This document shows positions 8,154 through 14,522 of a DNA stretch of 37,902 nucleotides, in pieces. Made by a program: the position numbers and the translations under genes. Origin of the DNA: Candidatus Parcubacteria bacterium (GTDB lineage: Bacteria > Patescibacteriota > Minisyncoccia > Phycocordibacterales > Zambryskibacteraceae); assembly GCA_019661895.1 (NCBI GenBank), contig JAIFWO010000003.1, positions 1-37,902 on the forward strand, written 5' to 3'. Each line of letters starts with the position of its first letter. Position 1 is the first letter of the stretch. The notes beneath the pieces are model-generated. The model saw only the letters and a list, made by a program, of their open reading frames with translations. It was not told the origin of the DNA and ran no database searches.

Positions 8154-8944
8154 CGGCCTCTCAGATAGTCGGAGTAGGACATCTCCTTCTTGCCGGGAGG
8201 GATGACTTTATCTAGAACAAGAGCGCCCTCCTCCATATGCGCATCGGTGATGATCAATTCGCCCATGCGGGCGCGGGGCCAGACTTCAAAGGCCTTAATC
8301 TTTCGTAAAGCTGCTTCAGGCGAGTCATTGGAGATGTCTGCCTCGCTCTTCTCTATCATATGCGTGTATGTAGCCTGCGCACGGTCCTGTTCTATCTCAG
8401 GAAGTTCTCCGTTGACCCACTTTGGCAGCACCAGAGCGAGCATCTTTCCGCCTACTTCGCCAAGCTTCCTCTCTGCCACGCTGTATTTCTCAGGCCAGGT
8501 GTCGAAGGTGACTTCTTGTTGCACGACGATCGGGCCCTCATCCATCTTTTCGTCGATGCGCATGATGGTCACTCCCGTTTTGTCTTCATGGAGGATCGCG
8601 CCTTGGATCGGAGCCGGGCCTCGCAGCTTGGGTAGGAGAGAGGGATGAACATTCAAGGTCTTATATTTCGGTCGATAGATAAGATCGGCTGGCAAGATCC
8701 TGCCATACGAGGCTACCACATAGACGTCGGCCTGAGGCGCTTCATCACGTTTCTCAAACACCCTAATGTTGTGTGTGAGAGCCCAGGCTTTAACGGGATT
8801 TGGAGTTAGTACTAACTTACGGCCTTGAGGCTTGTCTGGGAAGGTGACGATTCCCATCGGTATCAAGTTCTTTTTAAAAAGCTCTTCGAGCACATATACC
8901 GAGAAGGTTGAGGTCCCGAAGAAGACGTAAGAAATGCTACTCAT
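8150..8944 (-). CDS. fmt: Methionyl-tRNA formyltransferase, shortened
   Basis: A 264-residue enzyme that formylates initiator Met-tRNA with 10-formyl-THF. The catalytic segment is intact: NVHPSLLPKLRGPAPIQGAI holds the Asn/His pair and VTIMRIDEKMDEGPIV holds the catalytic Asp. VASYGRILP is the usual preceding strand. Typical Fmt is about 310 residues; the N-terminal domain is complete here. The C-terminal tRNA-binding domain is reduced to the stretch from KIKAFEVWPRAR to PPGKKEMSYSDYLRGR, lacking the central strands. It is the last gene of priA-def-fmt on the minus strand and overlaps def by eight bases, so the two are likely translationally coupled. Confidence 0.92.
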   Translation of the reverse strand: MSSISYVFFGTSTFSVYVLEELFKKNLIPMGIVTFPDKPQGRKLVLTPNPVKAWALTHNIRVFEKRDEAPQADVYVVASYGRILPADLIYRPKYKTLNVHPSLLPKLRGPAPIQGAILHEDKTGVTIMRIDEKMDEGPIVVQQEVTFDTWPEKYSVAERKLGEVGGKMLALVLPKWVNGELPEIEQDRAQATYTHMIEKSEADISNDSPEAALRKIKAFEVWPRARMGELIITDAHMEEGALVLDKVIPPGKKEMSYSDYLRGR

Positions 8945-9485
8945 GCTTTTCGGGTGGAATGTCCTCGACGTTCTCCGCTTTGTCTATGAAGAGGATGCCG
9001 TTCAAGTGGTCGACTTCGTGCTGGAAGATCTGAGCCATGAGTCCCGAGGCGCCTCTTACAAACTTCTTGCCGCTTTCGTCATATGCTTCGATGGTGGCCT
9101 TCTCACTCCTCTCTACCTCGCCGTAGAGCCAGCGCACGGAGAGACATCCTTCCTCCATCTTTTTCTTCTTCCTTGAGAGCTTTGAGATCATCGGATTTAT
9201 GTACACTTGGTCCGGATATGTGGTGGCGTCGAGCTCCTCCTCGCCATGCGCACCGCGCTTTCTGTTCAAGAGCTCCTGAGTCCTTCCGGCGATAACGAAT
9301 ATCCTCAAACTCTCACCGATCTGCGGAGCGGCAATAGCCACGCCGTCGCTCTCGGCCTGTAGGGCTAGTCGCATCCTTTCGACCACTTTGCGGATCTTCT
9401 TCGAGGTAATGTCCTTATGCAAGACCTCCTTGGCCACTTCGCGTAGTTTGGGGGAATCCTTTTGGAGGATGGTGGGCTTTTTCAT
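8937..9485 (-). CDS. def: Peptide deformylase
   Basis: A 182-residue metalloenzyme that removes the N-formyl group from new proteins. All three motifs are present: GVAIAAPQIG (motif I, with Val-Ala in place of the usual second Gly), EEGCLSV (motif II, Cys metal ligand) and QHEVDHLNGILF (motif III, HEXXH). A charged insertion (RKRGAHGEEELDATT, near residue 75) and a Lys-rich loop (KLSRKKKKMEEG) lie before motif II. The start overlaps the stop of priA by four bases (ATGA) and the end overlaps fmt. Together with fmt it supports formylated initiation in this organism. Confidence 0.93.
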   Translation of the reverse strand: MKKPTILQKDSPKLREVAKEVLHKDITSKKIRKVVERMRLALQAESDGVAIAAPQIGESLRIFVIAGRTQELLNRKRGAHGEEELDATTYPDQVYINPMISKLSRKKKKMEEGCLSVRWLYGEVERSEKATIEAYDESGKKFVRGASGLMAQIFQHEVDHLNGILFIDKAENVEDIPPEKHE

Positions 9486-11359
9486 AATATGCTCTCAGGA
9501 TCTACTTTAATCAAAAATTCAGGAGAGAGCAAAAGGAGTTTGTCTTTGATCTCAGAAACTGGCCAACTCTCTCTCGGGATGCGCAGGACCATGTTGAGCA
9601 TGCGCTTCCCGGAGGGAGTGCCGCGATTCTCCACAATGAAGTGCGGTTTGTGATCCTTGAAGAGGCTCTGGAGATAGACCGCCTTCTTCTCAAGAGCCTC
9701 GCGGGTGCCAAGAGTACTTACTTTAACAAAGATCGAGAAGGGTGGATACAAGAGTTCCTCACGCTCTTTGATCTCAGCTCGGTAGAAGTCTAAGATATTG
9801 CCATCAGCCGCTAGGGAGAGTATTTCTTCCCCAACATTCCTTGTTTGGACCAAGAAGCTCTCGGCCGTCAATTGCCTTAAGCGGGTGACGAGGTAGAAGA
9901 TGCGTTCATTCATGCTGAAGTCGGGTACCGAGAAGAGGGCGTCGAGTGAGACCACAGCGGCGTACGAGACACTTGTGAGATGGAGGAAGGCAAGCTCGGT
10001 GCCCACGAGCACGCCGCCTTCGCTCTCGAAGCGCTTGGCAATGACTCGCGCTCGAGTGGCGGTCTCGGCATGATCTTTGTCTAAGACGAGGACGGGCACA
10101 GAAGGGAAGAGGGCCTCCACCTCGGCCACTATCCTGTCTATCCCGACGCCGAGAGCATTCAATTTCCAACTATTGCAGGTGTCACAGCGGGTTGCAGCAC
10201 TCCGCCTGGCGCCACAGTGGTGGCAGATATAGAGGCGCGACTCGCCCTCATTCGGTTTAGATTTATCATGCGTTTCGTGCAAGACAAGCGGGGCCTGGCA
10301 GTTGTCGCAGAGGAGGAGCGAGCCGCAGTCTCCGCAGACTGTTGACGGGGCCAAACCCTTGCGCGCACCGAAGAGGAAGACTCTTTTATTCTCCTGGATG
10401 GCCCGAGTGAGCATGTCTTTTAATTCTGGAGACATAACTTCGAACTTGCGTTTGCGCATGTCCACAAGCTTCGACGGGGCAGTATATTTTATCCGCCAGG
10501 TAAGAGGCGCCGCTTCCGAGTACGTGCCCCCTCGCTCCTTCCACAGGGTCTCAAGCGAGAGCACTGAGTCACCGAAGATCAAGGTCTTGCCCGATTCGCG
10601 AGCGTAATATTCGAGGAAGGTCTTCAAGTGGATATGCGGCCGCGAGAGAGTGCGGTATGAGCGCGAGTTCTCACGGTCAACGATAATAGTTTCGAGGTCC
10701 GGTCGGTCGAAGGCGAGGAAGGCCGGAGTGGTGATGAAGACTATCGGATGCTTCTCCTTATGCGCCTTCCACAAAATGGCTTTGATCTCTTTCGGTTTGC
10801 GGCCAACGGCTGAGTGGACATAATTTTCTATACCGTTTGAAAGGGTCTCTAGGGCGCGCACGGCATCCTCGCGCGTAGGAGTGACGAAGGTGACCGAGGT
10901 CTTACGGGCAAAGGCCTCACGAATGATTCCTTTGTACTCACGCAAACGCTCCACCTCCGGCAGTTGCACCAACTTCACCTCGCGGAAGGTTCGTTCCTCC
11001 AGATCCGCTTTGCCGAGGAGCTCTGGGGATTCTAAAAATATCTTGGGTAAGAGCGCACTCAGCACGCTCCCTAGAGTGGCGGCGTAGTAGTCAGCGGTTT
11101 TCTCGGCCGCGCGCATAAAGGCCGGTGAGAGACGGCCGGCTTTGTCGATCCTAGCGAGCTTCTTTAAAGAATAAGTGGCTTCCTTGAGCTCGGCCTTGGC
11201 TTGTCTGGCTGGGAAGCTCTTGACGACGATGCCGAGAGCCGTGCCGCTGCGTACGGGCACTCGGACGAAGCTGCCGGGCTCAAACTTATCTTTGGTGAAG
11301 TAGGTCAGGGTCGATTTAGTGATGCCTTTGACGACGGGGATGACTTCGACGACCTGCAT
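9482..11359 (-). CDS. priA: Primosomal protein N' (PriA-like), helicase motifs lost
   Basis: A 625-residue PriA homologue. The N-terminal DNA-binding domain (residues 1-105) and the zinc region (about 340-400, with CGDCGSLLLCDNC and then CHHCG and CDTC) are preserved. The ATPase is not: no Walker A GXTGSGKT stands before FVTPTREDAV, the DEEH Walker B is replaced by DREN in LETIIVDRENSRSYRTL, and motif III GSATP reads GDSVL. C-terminal motifs such as VLVGTEL (normally GTQM-like) remain only in outline. Actinobacterial PriA has also lost its helicase motifs, so a DNA-binding or loading role without unwinding is plausible. It is first in the operon, and its -10 (TATAAT, 11366-11371) ends six bases before the ATG, giving a leaderless mRNA. 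Confidence 0.88.
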   Translation of the reverse strand: MQVVEVIPVVKGITKSTLTYFTKDKFEPGSFVRVPVRSGTALGIVVKSFPARQAKAELKEATYSLKKLARIDKAGRLSPAFMRAAEKTADYYAATLGSVLSALLPKIFLESPELLGKADLEERTFREVKLVQLPEVERLREYKGIIREAFARKTSVTFVTPTREDAVRALETLSNGIENYVHSAVGRKPKEIKAILWKAHKEKHPIVFITTPAFLAFDRPDLETIIVDRENSRSYRTLSRPHIHLKTFLEYYARESGKTLIFGDSVLSLETLWKERGGTYSEAAPLTWRIKYTAPSKLVDMRKRKFEVMSPELKDMLTRAIQENKRVFLFGARKGLAPSTVCGDCGSLLLCDNCQAPLVLHETHDKSKPNEGESRLYICHHCGARRSAATRCDTCNSWKLNALGVGIDRIVAEVEALFPSVPVLVLDKDHAETATRARVIAKRFESEGGVLVGTELAFLHLTSVSYAAVVSLDALFSVPDFSMNERIFYLVTRLRQLTAESFLVQTRNVGEEILSLAADGNILDFYRAEIKEREELLYPPFSIFVKVSTLGTREALEKKAVYLQSLFKDHKPHFIVENRGTPSGKRMLNMVLRIPRESWPVSEIKDKLLLLSPEFLIKVDPESIL

Positions 11360-11387
11360 TGCCTCATTATAACAACGCGAGTATCAT
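11359..11387. promoter_or_regulatory. Divergent promoters for priA (-) and mreB (+)
   Basis: For mreB: TTGCCT (11359-11364), 17 bases, TATCAT (11382-11387), nine bases to ATG 11397. For priA: TATAAT on the minus strand (11366-11371), six bases to its ATG. The mreB -35 overlaps the first codon of priA. Confidence 0.55.
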
Positions 11388-11396
11388 AAGCCCATC

Positions 11397-12410
11397 ATGA
11401 CCTCCTTTGGAAAGAAGCTCGGCATTGACCTAGGCACCACTACCATCCTAGTTTTCGTGCCTGGCAAGGGTATTGTCTTGAACGAGCCCTCGGTGGTGGC
11501 AGTATCAGAGGACGATAACAGGATCTTGGCAATAGGAGCTGAGGCTAAGACCATGATCGGCCGCACGCCGGAAAATATCGTGGCCTATCGCCCGATGAAG
11601 GACGGAGTCATTGCTGATTACAGGGTGACGGAGGCCATGCTTCGTTACTACATCAACAAAGCGCTCGGCAAGTGGAACATATTTAAGCCCGAAGTTCTGG
11701 TCTCCGTGCCTGCTGGAGTAACCTCAACGGAGCGCCGGGCGGTGGTCGAGGCGGCACTTAAAGCGGGTGCCAAGAGTGCCTATGTGGTCAAGGAGCCTAT
11801 CTTGGCAGCCATTGGCGCGGGTATCCCGATCCACGAAGCCGAAGGGCACATGATCGTTGACATTGGCGGCGGCACTACCGACGTAGCCATGATCTCATTG
11901 GGAGGCATCGTCGCCTCGACCTCTGTCAAAGTGGCCGGCAATAAACTCGACGCGGCTATTCAAGATTATATGAAGAAGACATATAACCTGGCGATCGGCG
12001 ACAAGACCGCTGAGGAGATCAAGATCCAGATCGGCTCAGCTATCCCACAAGACGAAGAGCTGTCTATGAGCGTGAAGGGTCGCGACTCGATCCTCGGCCT
12101 GCCGCGCACCGTTGAGATCAAGACCAATGAGATCACCAAGGCTATTTCCAAAGAGCTGCGCGAGATGATCAAGGCCATCAGGGATGTCTTGCAGGAGACG
12201 CCGCCGGAGCTCTCCTCGGACATCATCGACGAAGGAATCATCATGACCGGAGGCTCCTCACAGTTGCGCAACTTCCCAGAGCTTGTCTTCCGTCGCACCG
12301 GGGTGAAGGCGGTGTTGGCCAAGGATCCGCTCTATTGCGTGGTCAACGGCACTGGCGTGGCCCTCGAACATTTGGATATGTATAAAAAGAGTATCGTCGC
12401 CAAGAGGTAA
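11397..12410 (+). CDS. mreB: Rod-shape-determining actin homologue MreB
   Basis: A 337-residue actin-fold ATPase that polymerises under the membrane and guides lateral wall synthesis. The phosphate-1 motif is LGIDLGTTTILVF (residues 8-20), phosphate-2 is MIVDIGGGTTDVAMISLGG (about 152-170), and the adenosine motif is GIIMTGGSSQLRNFPEL near residue 280. Length matches the family. No mreC or mreD follows; a convergent unknown membrane protein does. Predicted to be leaderless. Confidence 0.95.
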   Translation: MTSFGKKLGIDLGTTTILVFVPGKGIVLNEPSVVAVSEDDNRILAIGAEAKTMIGRTPENIVAYRPMKDGVIADYRVTEAMLRYYINKALGKWNIFKPEVLVSVPAGVTSTERRAVVEAALKAGAKSAYVVKEPILAAIGAGIPIHEAEGHMIVDIGGGTTDVAMISLGGIVASTSVKVAGNKLDAAIQDYMKKTYNLAIGDKTAEEIKIQIGSAIPQDEELSMSVKGRDSILGLPRTVEIKTNEITKAISKELREMIKAIRDVLQETPPELSSDIIDEGIIMTGGSSQLRNFPELVFRRTGVKAVLAKDPLYCVVNGTGVALEHLDMYKKSIVAKR

Positions 12411-12411
12411 C

Positions 12412-12437
12412 AAAAACCGGATGACAGAGTCATCCGG
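12412..12437 (-). terminator. Intrinsic terminator whose stem contains the stop codon
   Basis: Nine-pair stem CCGGATGAC/GTCATCCGG (12417-12425 with 12429-12437), then TTTTT on the minus strand. The TGA stop of the minus gene (12430-12432) lies in the stem. It also follows the mreB stop by six bases and could slow plus-strand readthrough. Confidence 0.85.
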
Positions 12438-12957
12438 CGCAAACCTGACCTTCTTCACTAAGCCCCGCAAACTTTCTGAAGGCTTTGACCCTGTGATCTG
12501 ATGGGCCTAGTTCCTTGATCTCTGCAAACTCATCTTGAGTGCGAGACTTATCTCGGAGCTGTTGAAAGAGCTTGTCTGCATCATCCACGGACATTGCGAG
12601 TGGACGTTGCTTGTCCCACGCAACCTCGTACCGAATTGCTTCGGTAAGAAGAGCTGCCCGACTTAACTTGGCAAAGTCCCTTTTCGCTGGTGGAGGCGTT
12701 TCTGGTACGCCAACAATTTTGACCGAGGGCTCAATCGCTGGCTCCGCCTTTCCTGCGAAGTTACTTCTTCGCACCGGGTGCAGGAAGAGTTTGCCCCTAT
12801 TGTCCCTGCGGCGCTGCCGTAGGATGGTCCTCACTATCACAGCCGTTACCACGAGGGCCACTGCCACGATTGCTGCGATCGCTACGAGCATCACTTGGCG
12901 AGATGGGATGTGGCTCGTCACCAGGGTAAAGAGCTGGCTGAGCAGTTTCTGAAGCAT
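12430..12957 (-). CDS. Unknown single-pass membrane protein
   Basis: A 175-residue protein. After an N-terminal amphipathic stretch (MLQKLLSQLFTLVTSHIPSR) there is one membrane helix (VMLVAIAAIVAVALVVTAVI, about 24-43) followed by RTILRQRRRDNRGK, so the C-terminal two thirds should be cytoplasmic. That part has a Pro-rich linker (VPETPPPAKRDF) and a helical end. I place the start at 12957 because AGAGGAAG lies just upstream on the minus strand; the longer frame to 13248 would overlap tgt. Its promoter overlaps that of tgt. No family recognised. Confidence 0.7.
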   Translation of the reverse strand: MLQKLLSQLFTLVTSHIPSRQVMLVAIAAIVAVALVVTAVIVRTILRQRRRDNRGKLFLHPVRRSNFAGKAEPAIEPSVKIVGVPETPPPAKRDFAKLSRAALLTEAIRYEVAWDKQRPLAMSVDDADKLFQQLRDKSRTQDEFAEIKELGPSDHRVKAFRKFAGLSEEGQVCAG

Positions 12958-12999
12958 CGCTTCCTCTCTGGTTGAAGTGAGGTTCTGGTCTTCTGTTAG

Positions 13000-13047
13000 A
13001 TTATAACTTTTACAGGTTTTGTCAAGTAGCTGTGAATCTGCTACTCT
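13000..13047. promoter_or_regulatory. Overlapping divergent promoters of tgt (+) and the membrane protein gene (-)
   Basis: Plus strand: TTGTCA (13019-13024), 17 bases, TACTCT (13042-13047), six bases to GTG 13054. Minus strand: TTGACA (13025-13020) and TATAAT (13005-13000), 14 bases apart, which is short. The two -35 boxes are complements of the same bases, so both promoters cannot be used at once. Confidence 0.6.
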
Positions 13048-13053
13048 AAGCAG

Positions 13054-14256
13054 GTGAAGCCTATAACATTTGCTATAGAAAAAGAGCTCGAAGGCAAACT
13101 TGGCCGGGCCGGTGTACTTGAGACGCCGCACGGCGTTATAGAGACCCCCGCCTTCGTTTCTGTCGGTACCAAGGCGGCTGTTAAAGCCCTTTCGCCTGAA
13201 GATGTCAGAAGCCTGGGCGCGCAAGTGGTGCTTTCCAATACCTACCATCTCTACTTACAGCCGGGTGACGAGCGGATAAAGAAGTTGGGCGGCCTCCATA
13301 AGTTTATGAATTGGTCTGGTCCGCTCATGACAGATTCTGGAGGCTTCCAAGTCTTCTCACTCGGAGCGGCATATGGCAAAGAGCTTTCTAAGGTAGTCTC
13401 TATTACCGACCCATCACAACTCTTGCATGAACGTTCCGGCGAAGGGGAGCAGCCAAGACTCGCAAATATTGGTGCAGACGGCGTCTCGTTCCGCTCGCAC
13501 TTAGACGGCAGCCTGCACTACATCACACCAGAGAAGTCGATTGAGATTCAGCATAATCTTGGAGCCGACATCATCTTTGCCTTCGACGAGTGCACGTCGC
13601 CGCAAGAAGACTTCCGTTATCAGGAAGAGGCGCTTGAGCGCACGCATAGATGGGCACAAAAGAGTTTGGATTATCACAAGTCTAAAAATAATTCTGAGAG
13701 GCAAGCCCTTTTCGGTATTGTCCAAGGCGGTAGGGAAGAGAGTTTAAGGAAGAGGTCAGCCGAGTTTATGAAGAGTTTAGACTTCGATGGCTTCGGCATC
13801 GGAGGCTCGTTTGCTAAAGAGGACATGGAGACGGCGGTCAAATGGGTCAATGAGATCTTGCCGAAAGAGAAGCCCAGGCACCTCCTTGGCATCGGCGAGC
13901 CCGAAGACCTGTTTATGGGGGTCGAGAATGGAGTCGATCTTTTCGATTGTGTCGCCCCGACCCGTAACGGCCGTGGCGGCACGCTCTATACCTCAAGCGG
14001 TAAAGTTAATATCAGAAATGCAGAATTTAAGGAAGATATGGGCCCGATTGACAGCGAGTGCGATTGCCATGTCTGCAAGACTTACTCACGGGCATACCTT
14101 AATCATCTCTACCGCGCCCACGAGATGCTCGGCGGCACCTTGGGCTCGATGCACAACCTCCACTTCATCATCTCGCTTGTCGCGCATATGCGCCAAGCAA
14201 TTCTAGATGGAAATTTCCAAGAATTTAAAACAGATTTTCTCTCGAAATATAAATGA
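13054..14256 (+). CDS. tgt: tRNA-guanine transglycosylase (queuine tRNA-ribosyltransferase)
   Basis: A 400-residue TIM-barrel enzyme that swaps G34 for a 7-deazaguanine in GUN-anticodon tRNAs. Key residues are present: the general-acid Asp in MTDSGGFQVFSLG, substrate pocket GIVQGG and GIGGSFAKE, nucleophilic Asp in DLFDCVAPTRNGRGG, and the zinc site CDCHVC plus a distal His (LYRAHEMLGG). Length fits (about 370-400). The start is a GTG that stands six bases after a -10 hexamer with a well spaced -35, so translation is predicted to begin at the mRNA 5' end. No queuosine synthesis genes are nearby, so the base may be salvaged; that is inference. Confidence 0.94.
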   Translation: MKPITFAIEKELEGKLGRAGVLETPHGVIETPAFVSVGTKAAVKALSPEDVRSLGAQVVLSNTYHLYLQPGDERIKKLGGLHKFMNWSGPLMTDSGGFQVFSLGAAYGKELSKVVSITDPSQLLHERSGEGEQPRLANIGADGVSFRSHLDGSLHYITPEKSIEIQHNLGADIIFAFDECTSPQEDFRYQEEALERTHRWAQKSLDYHKSKNNSERQALFGIVQGGREESLRKRSAEFMKSLDFDGFGIGGSFAKEDMETAVKWVNEILPKEKPRHLLGIGEPEDLFMGVENGVDLFDCVAPTRNGRGGTLYTSSGKVNIRNAEFKEDMGPIDSECDCHVCKTYSRAYLNHLYRAHEMLGGTLGSMHNLHFIISLVAHMRQAILDGNFQEFKTDFLSKYK

Positions 14257-14259
14257 AGC

Positions 14260-14284
14260 AGCCCCGACACATAAGTGCGGGGCT
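14260..14284. terminator. Hairpin between converging tgt and a microprotein gene
   Basis: AGCCCCG plus CAC (14260-14270, one bulged A) pairs with GTG plus CGGGGCT (14275-14284) around ATAA. Neither side has a clean T run; the minus side reads TTCATTTATATTT, so it may end either transcript weakly. Confidence 0.5.
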
Positions 14285-14302
14285 GGCGAATCTCGTCGTC
14301 GC

Positions 14303-14404
14303 TTACTGCGGTACTCGGGTCAGGAATCCGATGGCAATCAGGAGCAGAGCGACGCAAAGGAAGGCGGCGTAGATGCGGGAGGGCGAACGTAGGAACGCGA
14401 GCAT
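14303..14404 (-). CDS. Membrane microprotein of 33 residues
   Basis: A tiny ORF with one hydrophobic helix (IYAAFLCVALLLIAIGFL) and a short basic start. Support for expression is good for its size: a TTGACA/17/TATGTT promoter, then GAGAGGA seven bases before the ATG, on the minus strand. An in-frame extension to 14491 would have to start inside the promoter. Lies between tgt and uvrB in reverse orientation. No family recognised. Confidence 0.6.
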   Translation of the reverse strand: MLAFLRSPSRIYAAFLCVALLLIAIGFLTRVPQ

Positions 14405-14449
14405 GGGGTTATCCTCTCGGGGTGGAATGGTTTCTACCTCTCTGCTACT

Positions 14450-14478
14450 AACATAGCATAGCTTTATTAATTTGTCAA
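14450..14478 (-). promoter_or_regulatory. Consensus promoter for the membrane microprotein
   Basis: Minus strand TTGACA (14478-14473), 17 bases, TATGTT (14455-14450). The leader to ATG 14404 is about 40 bases and carries a Shine-Dalgarno sequence. Confidence 0.65.
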
Positions 14479-14485
14479 GAAGAAA

Positions 14486-14514
14486 TTGCAAAATGCCAGA
14501 AAACCTTGTAAAAT
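14486..14514 (+). promoter_or_regulatory. Promoter of uvrB, predicted leaderless
   Basis: TTGCAA (14486-14491), 17 bases, TAAAAT (14509-14514), eight bases to ATG 14523. I see no SOS-box palindrome (CTG-N10-CAG) over it. Confidence 0.65.
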
Positions 14515-14522
14515 AAGGCTAA

